From positions 12,358,501-12,422,500 of the forward strand of contig JAULJL010000018.1 of assembly GCA_030761205.1 (NCBI GenBank): a stretch of 64,000 bases of DNA. Direction: 5' to 3'. The DNA is from Fremontodendron californicum (Eukaryota; Streptophyta; Magnoliopsida; Malvales; Malvaceae). Position numbers and translations under genes: made by a program. A model generated the notes under the pieces. It did no database searches. It worked only from the letters and a program-made list of their open reading frames with translations, and was not told the origin of the DNA. This document shows, piece by piece, positions 21,187 to 32,692 of the stretch (positions are counted from its first letter, which is position 1; each line of letters begins with the position of its first letter).

Positions 21187-21790
21187 TGCCTTCAATTTCC
21201 TTGGTTTCATCCAGATCTCTTTCAATTTCATGGTTTCATCCATGCCTTCAATTTGCTTGGTTTCATCCAGATCTCTTTCAATTTCATGGTTTCATCCATG
21301 CCTTCAATTTCCTTGGTTTCATCCAGATCCTTTTCAATTTCATGGTTTCACCCATGCTTTCAATTTTCTTGGTTTCATCCAGATCTCTTTCAATTTCATG
21401 GTTTCATCCATGCCTTCAATTTCCTTGGTTTCATCCAGATCTCTTTCAATTTCATGGTTTCATCCATGCCTTCAATTTCCTTAGTTTCATCCAGATCCTT
21501 TTCAATTTCATGGTTTCACCCATGCTTTCAATTTCCTTGGTTTCATCCAGATCTCTTTCAATTTCATGGTTTCATCCATGCCTTCAATTTCCTTGGTTTC
21601 ATCCAGATCCTTTTCAATTTCATGGTTTCACCCATGCTTTCAATTTCCTTGGTTTCATCTAGATCTCTTTCAATTTCATGGTTTCACCCATGCCTTCAAT
21701 TTCCTTGGTTTCATCCAGATCTTTTTCAATTTTATGGTTTCACCCATGCCTTCAATTCCCTGGTTTCATCTAGGTCCTTGTCAATTCTCT
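21187..21790 (+). repeat. 56-bp tandem array in the B 3' UTR
   Basis: About eleven units of TGCCTTCAATTTCCTTGGTT plus TCATCCAGATCTCTTTCAAT plus TTCATGGTTTCATCCA. Copies start at 21187, 21243 and so on at 56-bp steps. Variants alternate between CTCTTTC and CCTTTTC and between GCCTTC and GCTTTC, suggesting a higher-order pattern. Because 56 is not a multiple of three, long open frames appear in several frames; these are artefacts. Confidence 0.92.
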
Positions 21791-22034
21791 TGCAAATCGA
21801 ACCCGTTTACTTAAGACGGGTCGAGCCTTATTAGTCAGGGAATGCAATTTAAGGACAAAATCTTCAATTTACTGCTTTCTCAAAAAAAAAAAAAAATTGA
21901 AAAAATGAAAAAATGAAAAAATGAAGAAATGAAGAAATGAAAAATTGAAAAAACAAAAAAACAAAAAAAAAAGGAAGAAGAAAAGAAAAAAGAAACCCCT
22001 TTCCATTTCCTTCACATGTGATTTCACTGACTGT

Positions 22035-22119
22035 ACAAAATTAGTGTTTGTTTATCTTTGCCTGATTCCTGATTCTCAGCAATAGCCAAAGAGGGGCAGC
22101 TGTAGACACGTAATTTTGT
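22035..22119 (+). promoter_or_regulatory. Polypurine tract of element B, bracketed by an inverted repeat
   Basis: AAAGAGGGGCAGC (22088-22100) immediately precedes the 3' LTR and fits the plus-strand primer. ACAAAATTA at 22035-22043 is the exact reverse complement of TAATTTTGT at 22111-22119 inside the LTR, so the purine tract lies in the loop. The segment TTGCCTGATTCCTGATTCTC between them is shared with A, F and E. Confidence 0.8.
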
Positions 22120-25100
22120 CCGGACCACTAAAACATGTATGTTTTCTTCCTAAATTGATGTTTCAGAATGTAGAGAGACCTTTGTCATCTTGCAGGTGGT
22201 ACTCCGAGGCTTAGTTTAAGAGGGCGAGCCTAAAAAGTCAAATTCAAAAAAAGTCAACCCCGAAAAAAGTCAAGCCTAAAAAAGTCAACCCTAGAAAGTC
22301 AACTACTAAAAAAGTCAACCCATTTTCAAAATCAAGATTTGAAGTTCAATTTAAAAATGTCGAAAGAATTTTGATAATCCGAGGTCTACATCGAAAGATA
22401 TGGAGTTCAGAAGTTGGAATTTGGAGATTTAGTAGAAAGAAAACCCTAATCCGAGAAATTTTGGGAAAAGTGCTTAAACGATTGAATTGGTCGAAATTGA
22501 AGGTTCCAAATGAAAGATAAGCACTGACTAAGGGTAATGGAGAAGCCACTTGAAAGAAAAATTCAAAGAAAAGTCAATCCGGAAGAAAACCGAGAATTAG
22601 GGTTTTTTGTGGATTTTGGTGAAATCGGGCAGAATTACAGAACTGGTCCGACCTGGTAAGACTAAAGCCTTCAATGGATGAGGAATGATTAAAAAGGGGT
22701 AGCCCAAGGCTCAGCTTGAAGAAAATCTGAAAATCAGACTTGTTTTGAGCAAAATCGGGTTTAGGAAGCAAAAAGGCAAAATTGGAAAATTTGGGAAAAA
22801 TAGCAAATTGACTCCGAAAATTCTGAAAATTTGCAAATGTCATTCTTAAATCATTTGGAATAGATTGGAGAAAGAAAATCTTGATTCGGAGTTCGTTTGC
22901 AAAATGGCCAAATCCCGGGTCTCTTTTGTAGAAAGTCAAGAAGAATAGCAAATGAACTCCAAATCTTCTAAAAATTTGCAAATCTCATTTTTAAATTATT
23001 TGTAAGAGATTAGAGAAAGAAAATCTTGATTCGTAGTTCGTTTGCAAAATGGCCAAATCTCGGGCCTGTTATGCAATAATTCAAGAAGATAAATCCCGAA
23101 AAAATAGCAAATGGACTCCAAAAATTATGAAATTTTGCAAATATCATTTTTTAAATTTTTTGGAAGAGATTGGCGAAAGAAAATCTTGATTCGGAGTTCG
23201 TTTGAAAAATGGCTAAATCACGAGCCCCTATGCAGTAATTCAAGAAGATAAATCCCGAAAAAATACCAAATGAGTTCCAAAAATTATGAAAACATCCATA
23301 TCACACTTTTAAATTATTTGGAAGAGATTGGTGAAGAAAAATCTTGATTTGGAGCTCGTTTAAAAAAGGGTAAAATATGGGGGCATGAAAAGGCATTTTT
23401 GGAAGAAAAAATCCTAATAAATAGCAAACGGACTCGGAAAATTTTGAAAACTTGCAGAATTCAATATTTTATTATTTTGAAAGTATTAAAAAAATAAAAT
23501 TTGAATTTGGAGTTCGCTTGCCATTTATTTGCATCCGGGGGGCAAAACGATCATTTCACCCAAGCAACCGAAAAGGGCTTCTTTTGGCCTTTCAAAAAAT
23601 CAGACTTGGGCTGGAAAAGAGAGTGATGGCCTACCAAGGCCCAAAGGAAGGAGGAAATTTCTGATTTTTCAATCAAATAGCCAAGAAATAAGAGTTAGTT
23701 AGAGATTTTTTTTGATCAAGCCATTGTGATTAAGCCACATAGGCCAATGCATGAGGAGGAAGAGTGTCAACATTATTCTTGAACAGCTGTAATTATGGAC
23801 AGCTGATATGCTAATCTAAAGGTGATAATTTCATGATTTTTTCACCTTGAATTACTAGCCATTGGATGGAAATTGGTTGGAAAAAAAAAGGACAACATAC
23901 CTTGGAGGAGAGAGGGTCCATTCGGCTGGCTTAAGGGAGAGGGAGAAATTTCATTTTCACCACTTAATTTTCAGATTTCTTGTTGGTTTTTCTTATTTTT
24001 TTCACTCCTTGGTTGAAAGCAAAAAGAAAAAGTTTAGAAAAGAAAGGAAAGTTTGAAGAGATAAAGCTTGAAATATAGCTTATGGAGGTTGCTTTTAGCA
24101 CCAACTCTTGCACTTTCTTGATTTTCCATTATTGTTTTTGCTGTTTTGATTATTATTTGGTGAGTTTTCTTTTTAAATAAGTGTTTTTTTTTTTTATGTT
24201 CTTCTTAAGTTCTTTCTCCATCTCTTTCTTAAATAATTTTTACAAATTTTTTTTTCGTTCTTAGTTTTCTTTAATGGCCGAATGGCCTATATTTTTTTTT
24301 TATCATGGTTGCTGTTTTTGCTTTAATTTATCATGTTATTTATGTTATTTTCTTTAACCTTGATGCTTTAAGTGTTCTTCTACTTCATATATTTGAATCA
24401 TGTTTCAATTTGGTTGCTTTGTTTGTTGCCATTTATGATTTAAATATCATGTTCTTGCAATTTTAATTTTCTGTTTTCATAATGTTTAAATTTGTTGATG
24501 TTTTATATTTAGTATATCAAGTGTTTGTAAAAATGCTTGTTTGGTTTTAGTATTTCTATTTTGTATTTGCATGATTTGAGTGTTATATTTTAGTTGAGCA
24601 TGTTAGTATATCAAGTGTTTGTGAAAATGCTTGTTTGGTTTTAGTATTTCTACTTTGTGTTTGCATGATTTGAGTGTTATATTTTAGTTGAGCATGTTAG
24701 TATATCAAGTGTTTGTGAAAATGCTTGTTAGTATCTCTACTTTGTGTTTGCATGATTTGAATGTTATATTTTAGTTGAGCATGTTAGTATATCAAGTGTT
24801 TGTGAAAATGCCATGCTTGTTGGAGCTTGAGGCTATTCGACTACTCCATGTGTTATCTAGCATTATGTGTGCATTTTTGCTATGTGAGTTGATAGGTTAG
24901 CATTTGCATGATATTTGGCTGAGTTTTTGGTTTAAGCATGCCTTGTGTTTGTGATATTGCCATGCATATTTTAGATGTTAAGCATGTTCATGCATTTTAC
25001 ACCTAGGTTACATTAAATGCCATGCAAGTTTATTTAGGTCTAGGTCACTATATGTATGCCATGCATTTTTTCATGACATTTAGGTTTAAACTCATGCATT

Positions 25101-26685
25101 TCATGCATCATATTTGCTGTAATTTTTCATGCATTTCATGTTCATTCCACTTGACTAATGACTTAGGCCAATTAATGGTTCAAAGTCATGCTCTCTTGAG
25201 CACACTTGTGGAAAATTAAGGTTTGTCAAATTGATTATTCTACCTTTGTGATTTTTTTTACTTAGACAATTTTTATCTAACTTTTAAAAAGTCCTATCTA
25301 CTGTTTGTGAGTCATTTTGTGAGTCTTATGTATTTTTACTTTGATTTTTAAATGATTTAATCAAAGGCAAAAATGTATTTTGACAAAGCAGTTTTTCTCA
25401 CCCAGTACTCGTACTTTTCCGATTTTTCTGGGCATTCATCTTTTATCAGAAAATTAAGATGATTTTTTCCGTGTAGTCTTACATGTCCTGAGTCCCAAGT
25501 ATTTTTCTTAGATTTTTTTGAATTTTTAAAAATAGGATAAAAAATCGTGGCCTAAAACTGGACGTTGGAGTCAGAATTAAATTTGAAGGAAAATCATTTT
25601 TCTGTTTTGGATAAGTTACTTAGAGGGGGCTGATTAGGAAGTTTAGCTACTAACTTTGGCTAGTTTCTAAGCCTTTTTAAACTCTAAAAATGATTTTTTA
25701 AGTCTCGGGTTAAGGGTGGTCATGTCTGGGATTTTAAACTTAGGAAATTAGAGCCATTTAAAAAAGATTTAGCCTAGTTTTTATCTTTAATCTAAGCTTT
25801 TCAAAATTGTTTTCAAACAATCACAAAGTATTTTGGTTTTAGAATATTTAATTTGACATATTTTCCTAAGGTAGCCGAATATCTTTTTAGATATACGGAT
25901 TTCCTTAATTAAAGGAAAAATACATTTTCATGCATTGCATTTTCCATATTCATGCATTGTATATAATATGTGATTTTTGCTATGATAATTTCTATGATAT
26001 TGTTATGATTTTGAGAGTTATGTTCTTTTGTTCATTATATGACACTGGAATATTTCATGATATCCTATGCTTTTTATTTAATTATTTTTTGTTATATTAT
26101 GTATCATATACTATGTTCATGCATTATTATTTTCATTTTTATTTCCATGCATATTATATGATAGCATTATTTTATATTCCATGTCATTTAAATTATATGC
26201 CATATCATTCATATTTGCCATGTCATTCAAATTATTTCATTTCATATAGAATATATTATGTTATTTAGGTCATTACATTTCATATAGAATATATTATGTT
26301 ACCTGGGTCATTTCATTTCATTTATAATATGTCATATAACTTAAGATATTTCATTTCATTTAGAATATGCTAAGGCATTTAAATTATAGGATTGCTGAGG
26401 GAGACGAGTCAAAAACAGCTTGCGTGACTAGGTTTGGCTCGTTGAAATTGGTTTTAAAGATGTTTTAATTAATTTTTAAAATATTTTATAAAACCGGTTT
26501 TAATAGGTGGCCGATCACACCTAGCTAAAAAAGATTGGTGGCGACTCCATGTCTTTTTCCAGGTCATTTTCAAAACCTTCATTTTTCTAGAGGAATTAAG
26601 TCAACTTTTCCTCGATTTTTTTTAATGTCACGCTTAACAAATAATAAAGTTTTGCGATGAGACTCGTTATTTTTAGGGTGCGACA
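22101..26685 (+). repeat. 3' LTR of element B (4,585 bp)
   Basis: Begins TGTAGACACG and ends GGGTGCGACA, followed by the ATTAG duplication. It matches the 5' LTR closely through the W-box array (one extra unit), the 158-bp repeats, the splice-donor-like site (24159) and the 93-bp repeats. About 530 bases are lost near 26388 and replaced by roughly 55 bases of unrelated sequence, which removes most of the conserved U5 block. Confidence 0.93.
26389..26443. other. Deletion with filler DNA inside the B 3' LTR
   Basis: Similarity to the 5' LTR stops after AAATTATA and resumes at GAAATTGGTTTTAAA. The bases corresponding to about 12818-13350 are missing. In their place is sequence including GAGGGAGACGAGTCAAAAAC and AGCTTGCGTGACTAGGTTTG, which I do not find elsewhere in the window. 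This looks like an end-joining scar that arose after or during insertion. Confidence 0.7.
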
Positions 26686-26690
26686 ATTAG
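26686..26690. repeat. Target-site duplication ATTAG, right side of B
   Basis: Direct repeat of 8496-8500 adjoining the end of B's 3' LTR. Confidence 0.92.
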
Positions 26691-27190
26691 TAAGCATAAA
26701 AATATTTAAATAAAGAAATATAGAGTATTACTAAGGAATAGATTTAAAAAAAAAAGGTTTGGAAACCACTAATCCTGATGGAAAGTTCACTAAGTAAAAG
26801 AAAACAGTGAACGTGTTGTAGACTCCATCACGAAGTCAGAAAAATTGTGAATTTCAGCGAAAGTTAGAAACTGAGACTGTTTGACAAGTTATCTTGAGTG
26901 AAGGATTCCTTAAGTGGGGCATTAGTGAACAATTGAAGACTCCGTCATGAAGTCGGATAATTTGTGAACCTCAAAGAAACCATGGATTGGAAATCATGAC
27001 ACAATCATTTGATTGCATTCATTCTTAGGAAACATATAAGCATTTGTAAAGCATGTCATTATCATCATTGCATTTAGCGAACATTGCAAGAATCAAGAAA
27101 ACTTTGGCTTCCCCAAATCGAACTCGTTCTGCTTCTCAAATGAGTTTAGCCCCGTGACCACCGTCGAGGTACGTTCCTTTCATTTCCAAG
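26691..27190 (+). other. A 3' UTR after B: noncoding with a long imperfect duplication
   Basis: Two related segments of about 140 bp share GTGAAC, AGACTCCATCACGAAGTC (about 26820) or AGACTCCGTCATGAAGTC (about 26938), and TTGTGAA. No protein-like frame was seen. Confidence 0.5.
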
Positions 27191-27194
27191 TTAA

Positions 27195-27890
27195 ATTTAT
27201 TTTTCTTCCAAATGAATCAAACCCAGAATCATTCTTAGTATTTTCTTCTGTTTTAAATCGAATTCATTCTGTTTTATCAAATGAGTCGAGCCTCGGGACC
27301 ATTGTCAAGGTATTTCCTTTTGTTTTAAATCGAATTCATTCTGTTTTATCAAATGAGTCGAGCCTCGGGACCATCGTCAAGGTATTTCCTTTTGTTTTAA
27401 ATCGAATTCGTTCTGTTTTATCAAATGAGTCGAGCCTCGAGAACATTGCCGAGGTATTTCCTTTTGTTTTAAATTGAATTCATTCTGTTTATCAAATGAG
27501 TCGAGCCTCGAGACCATCATCGAGGTATTTTCTTTTGTTTTAAATCGAATTCATTCTGTTTTATCAAATGAGTCGAGGCTTGAGATCACCGTCGAGGTAT
27601 TTTCTTTTGTTTTAAATCGAATTCATTCTGTTTTATCAAATGAGTCGAGCCTTGAGATCACTGTCGAGGTATTTACTTTTGTTTTAAATCGAATTCATTC
27701 TGTTTTATCAAATGAGTCGAGCCTTGAGACCACCGTCGAGGTATTTCCTTTTGTTTTAAATCAAATTCATTCTATTTATCAAATGAGTCGAGCCTTGAGA
27801 CCACCGTCGAGGTATTTCCTTTTGTTTTAAATCAAATTCATTCTATTTATCAAATGAGTCGAGCCTTGAGATCGTAGTCAAGGTATTTTA
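27195..27890 (+). repeat. 72-bp tandem array in the A 3' UTR
   Basis: About nine units with TTTTGTTTTAAATCGAATTC, ATTCTGTTTTATCAAATGAG and TCGAGCCTCGAGACC followed by a GAGGTATTT segment. Successive GTTTTATCAAATGAG starts fall at 27271, 27343 and 27415, a 72-bp period. Two units have lost a base or two. The unit is a multiple of three, so it produces long open frames that are not genes. Confidence 0.92.
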
Positions 27891-27989
27891 ATCATGGGTA
27901 AGGCTTCCAAGCACCATTTTTAAGACCTCCATGCACCATTATTAAGACCTTCAGGCACAAGTTTCCAGAGTTTTTACAGTTTTAAACAA

Positions 27990-28190
27990 TGAACAAGTCT
28001 TTGGTGGTGATAACCAAAGCCTCTGATAGAGATATCCAGAGTTTTTTAGCTTAAAAAGTGAACAAGTCTTTGGTGGTGATAGCCAAAGCCTCTGGTGGAG
28101 ATATCCAGAGTTTTACATTTGCTTGAGCAAGTCTCTGGTGGTGATAGCCGAAGCTTCTGGAGGAGATACCTAGAATTTTAAACACAACTT
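27990..28190 (+). repeat. AAGTCTTTGGTGGTGATA repeats, A 3' UTR
   Basis: Three imperfect units with AAGTCTTTGGTGGTGATAGC, CAAAGCCTCTGGTGGAGATA and TCCAGAGTTTT. The same unit, reversed, is expanded in the 3' UTR of element E (61060-62395). Confidence 0.75.
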
Positions 28191-28436
28191 AGCACAAGAC
28201 AGGTTAAGCCCTCGAGACCATCATCAAGGTCTTTTCTTCTCTTGCAAATCGAACTTGTTTCCTTAAGATGGGTCGAGCCTTGATTAGTCAGGGAACTCAA
28301 TTTAAGGAAAATATCTTCTATTTACAGCTTTTTCCAAAAATAAAAAAATAAAGAAAATAAATAAATGATGAATGAATGAAGAATGGAAGTGAGTGAAAAC
28401 CCCTTTCCCCTTTTTTTCACATGTGATTTCACTAAC

Positions 28437-28527
28437 CGGACAAAATTAGTATTTGTTTATCTTTGCCTGATTCCTGATTCTCAGCAGTAGCCAAAGAGAG
28501 GCAGCTGTAGACACCTAATTTTGTCCG
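28437..28527 (+). promoter_or_regulatory. Polypurine tract of A within a 13-bp inverted repeat
   Basis: CGGACAAAATTAG (28437-28449) is the perfect reverse complement of CTAATTTTGTCCG (28515-28527), which lies inside the LTR. The 65-base loop contains the purine tract AAAGAGAGGCAGC and the LTR edge at 28505/28506. A, B, E and F all keep at least nine pairs of this stem. Confidence 0.75.
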
Positions 28528-31500
28528 AACCACTAAAACAGGTTTGTTTTCTTCCTAAATTGATGTTTCAAAAATGTAAAAAGATTTTTTTGTTCATCCT
28601 GCAGGTGGTACTTTGAGACTTAGTCTAAGAAGGCGAGCATAAAAAATCAAACTTGAAAAAGTCAACCTCGAAAAAGTCAATCCCAAAAAGTCAACTACTA
28701 AAAAAGTCAACCCACTTTCAAAATCAAGATTTTAAGTTCAATTGAAAAATGGCAAAAGAATTTTGATAATCCGAGGTCTACATTGAAAGATATGGAGTTC
28801 GAAAGTTGGGTTACGAAGATTCCGTAGAAAAGAAACCCTAATTCGGTAAATTTGGGGAAAAGTACTTAAATGATCAAATTGGTCGAAATTGAAGGTTCCA
28901 AATGAAAGATAAGCACTGACTACGGGTAATGGAGAAGCTACTTGAAAGAAAAATTGAAAGAAAATTCAATTCGGAAGAAAACCAAGAATTAGGGTTTTTG
29001 GTGGATTTCGGTGAAATTTGGAAGAATTACAGAAATGGCCCGATTCGGTAAGACTAAAGCCCCTAATTGATGAGAAGTGATCAAACAAGCATAGCCCAAG
29101 GCTCAGTTCGGACTTGTTTTGAGCAAAATCGAGTTTTGGAGGCAAAATGGCAAAATTGGAAAATTTGGGAAAAATAGCAAACGAACTCCAAAAAGTCTGA
29201 AAATTTGCAGATCTCATTCTTAAATCATTTCAAAGAGATTGGTGAAAAACAAACTCCGGATTCGGAGTTCGTTTGCAAAATGGCCAAATCTCGGGTCCCC
29301 TATGTAGAAATTCAAAAGGAAAAATCCCGAAAAAATTACCAAATGAGCTCCAAAAATTTTGAAAATTTGCAGATCTCTTTCTTAAATTATTTCAAACAGA
29401 TTGGCAAAGAGAAATCTTGATTTGGAGTTCGTTTGCAAAATGGCCAAATCCCGGGCCCACTATGCAGTAATTCTAGTAGATAAATCCCAAAAAATACCAA
29501 ATGAATTCCAAAAATTATGAAAACTTCCCGATCATACTTTTAAATAAATAGATTGGTAAAGAAAAATCTGGATTTGGAGCTCGTTTAAAAAATGGCAAAG
29601 TTTGGGAGCACAAAAGGGCAATTTTGGAAGAAAAAATCCAAATAAATAGCCAATAGGCTCGAAAAATTTTGAAAACCTTCATAATTTGATTTTTTATTAT
29701 TTCAGAAGTATTAAAAAAACAAATTTTGAATTTGGAGTCTGTTTGCTATTTATTTATGTTCAGGGGCAAAAAGGTCATTTTACTAAAGAAACCGAAAAGG
29801 GCCTTTTCTTGTTTTTAAAAACTTGAAGGATGGGCTGGAAGAGGAAGGGTCAGCCAGCCAAGGCGCAATGGTGGGCAGATATTTTTTGATTTTTAATCAA
29901 AAGGCCAACAATGAAGAGGTAGGTAGTTATTTTTGTGATCAAGCCTTTGAATTTGCAACACATGGACCAATGGTTGGAGAGAGAATATATTTATGACATC
30001 ATAATTCAAGGGCTGATGATTCTAATATAAGGGTGAGAATCCTACATAGAAGGCATCGTGGATTGAAGACCATAGGATCAAATTTGTTGAAAAAAATTAT
30101 AGAACTTCCTAGTTTCTTCCAAGGGCTAGCCGGCCACTACAAGGGGGGAGGGGTTCTCTCTTTCATTTTCACTCTGTTCATATTCTGATTTTTTCTAAAT
30201 GCTCTCCATTTTTGAAAGGCAAAAATAAAAGTTTAGAAAAGAAGAGAAAGCTAGAAGAGAAAAAGCTTGCAATATAGCTTCTAGAGGTTGCTTTAAGCAC
30301 CATACTCTTGCACTTTCCTTGATTTTCTATTATTGATTTGCTGTTTTGATTGCTATTTTGGTGAGTTTCTTTTGATTTTCCTTTTTAAAATAAGTGTTTT
30401 TAAGTTTTTCCTTTAAGTTCTTCTTTATACTTTCTTGGAAAAAGCTTTGAGAATTTTTTTTCATGATTTAGAGGGGTAGCTGAATGGCCCATTGTTTTTG
30501 TATAGTTGTTGTTTTTGTTTTTTATTTCAAGTTCTTAGTGATATTTAACAAGTTTGATGCTTTAAATCTTCTTCAAATACATAAATTTGAAGCTTGTTTT
30601 GATTTGGTAGCTTGCTTGTTTCCATTGTTGAGTTTATTATCTTGTTATCATGTTTATTTTACTTGTCTTACATTTTTGATTTTCTGTGTTCAAAGTGTTT
30701 AAGTTTGTTTATGATTTACATTTTGTTAATCCATGTGTTAGTGAAAATGCCTATTGGTTTTCATGGATTTATTTTATATTTACATGATTTAAGTATTATT
30801 CTTTAGCTATACATGTTAGTGTGTTAAGTGTTTGTGAAAATGCCATGTCCATATGGACCATTCGGCTACCCCCCTCTTATGCTTTATGCGTGCATTTTTA
30901 TTATGCTAATTTATAGGTTTTCATTTCCATGATATATTGTTGTGTATTTTGTTTAAGTATGCTATATGTTTGTGTATTTTCCATGCATTTTTTAGTTTTA
31001 GGTTGTGCTTGCATTATCATGCATGTCATGCATTTTAGACCTAGGTTACATTAAATGCCATGCAAGTTCATGTTAGGTCTAAGTCATTTTATTGATGCCA
31101 TGCATTTTTCATGTCATTTAGGTTTTAAATCATGCATTTCATACATCATATTTGGTGTATTTGCATTAATTTCATGTCATGGCCACATGATTTATGACTT
31201 AGACCAATCAATGGTTCAAAATCAAGCTTATTTTGAGCATACTTGTGGAAAATTAAAGAGTTGTCAAATTGATTATTCTACCTTTGTGATTTTTTTTAGT
31301 TAGCCAATTTTTGCCTAACTTTTCAAAAGTGTTAGCTACTGTTTGTGAGTATTTAGGAGAGTCTCTAACATTTTTACTTAGATTTTTAAATGATTTTATC
31401 AAAGGTAAAAAAAGTGTTTTGGCAAAATAGTTTTTTCAGCCAGTACTCGTACTTTTCTGATTTTTCTGGGCTGTCATCTTTAACCATAAAATTAAGCCAA

Positions 31501-32692
31501 TTTTGTCCCGTGTATTTTTACATGTTCTGAGTCTCCAGTGTTTGTTTTAGATTTATTTGAATTTTTAAAAATAGGTTAAAAAATCGTGTTCTAAAACTGG
31601 ACAGTGGAGGCAGATTTGAATTTGAAGGAAAGTCATTTTTCTATTTTGGCTAAGTTATTTAGAGGGAGCTGGTTAGGAAGTTTAGCTACTGTCTTAGGGT
31701 AGCTTCCAAGCCTTTTTAAACTCTAAAAATGATTTTATAAAATATATCATGTTACCTAGGTCATTTCATTTCATATAGAATATATTATGTTACTTAGGAT
31801 ATTTCGTTTCATATAGAATATATCATGTTACCTAGGTTATTTTATTTCATTTAGAATATGTCATATGACTTAGGATATTTCATTTCATTTAGAATATGCT
31901 ATGACATTTAAATTATATCATACCATTTACGTTGCATTATATTATCTAGACTTTGCTATGTCATTTTATTTATGTCACACATATTCATATTCATTTTTTT
32001 AGAAATGTTTTGAAAAAGGTAATGATTTTCAATAAAATAAAGATATTCCCGAGTTAAAATAATTCATGAGTTCTTTGTCGGGTTTGCTAGGGAGGATACC
32101 ATCAATTATCATTAATAATGGAATATCTTCTTTTAAAACGAGAATGATTCGGAAAGTTTTTCAAACGAATAAAAAAATTTATATTTTGTCACGTTTGTTG
32201 GGGAATATAGGAAAATTTTTGAATTTATAAATTTCGGATCATTTTCAATTAAAAATGGAATTATTTTTCTTTAAATTGAGAATTAACTTGAAATACTAAA
32301 TTAAAAATCGACTTTTTATCGAGACTTGAAATAACAAGTGATTAATAAGGGACCATTTTATACGGGCGTTGTGGGGGTGCTAATCCTTCCCCACACGTAA
32401 CCGAGTCCCGAACCCGCTTCTTTGATTTCTCTGGTTTATAACGCAGACTTGAAATTGGTTTTAAAAATATTTTAATTAATTTTAAAATGTTTTATAAAAC
32501 CGGTTTTAATAGGTGGCCGATCACACCTAGCTAAAAAAGATTGGTGGCGACTCCATGTCTTTTTCAAGGTCATTTTCAAAACCTTCATTTTTCAAGAGGA
32601 ATTAAGTTGACTTTTCCTCGGTTTTTTTTAATGTCACGCTTAACGAATAATAAAGTCTTGCGATGAGTCTTGTTATTTTTTAGGTTGCGACA
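28506..32692 (+). repeat. 3' LTR of element A (4,187 bp)
   Basis: Starts TGTAGACACC and ends GGTTGCGACA. It has a W-box-type array (about 28640-28712), U3 repeats, a splice-donor-like site at 30360, and a conserved U5 block with the primer-site copy at 32545-32554. Relative to B's LTR it lacks about 0.6 kb around 31735-31745, where AAACTCTAAAAATGATTTTA joins directly to the AT-rich repeat zone. Confidence 0.9.

Larger units (their letters stand above)
8501..26685 (+). mobile_element. Element B: complete gag-only Ogre-like element nested in A
   Basis: An 18.2-kb insertion with both LTRs, primer binding site, polypurine tract and a 5-bp target duplication. Inside are a leader, ORF1 (15103), a repeat-rich spacer, gag (17002-18478) and a long 3' UTR, with no protease, RT, RNase H or integrase. 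In place of pol is a noncoding block (18479-about 19330) that is also present in C and F. The ends are intact, so it must have transposed using enzymes supplied by another element. It interrupts the 3' UTR of A, so it is younger than A. Confidence 0.93.
26691..32692 (+). mobile_element. Element A, right part: rest of 3' UTR and 3' LTR
   Basis: Sequence resumes after B and leads through 3' UTR repeats to a polypurine tract and a complete LTR start and end. Orientation and LTR subtype fit the pol-bearing part at 1-8500. The flank after the LTR end is AGTAA (32693-32697). Its partner would be left of the window, so the duplication cannot be checked. Confidence 0.8.

Noticed and set aside
21119..21834. 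Plus-strand frames of 121-224 codons rich in Phe, His and Pro
   Set aside because: Products of the 56-bp array; they appear in all three frames with the same words, which a gene would not do.
27154..27830. Two frames of 107 and 118 codons with repeated FVLNRIHSVLSNESSL
   Set aside because: The 72-bp unit is a multiple of three and keeps a frame open. There is no start context or homologue, and the matching place in other elements is noncoding.
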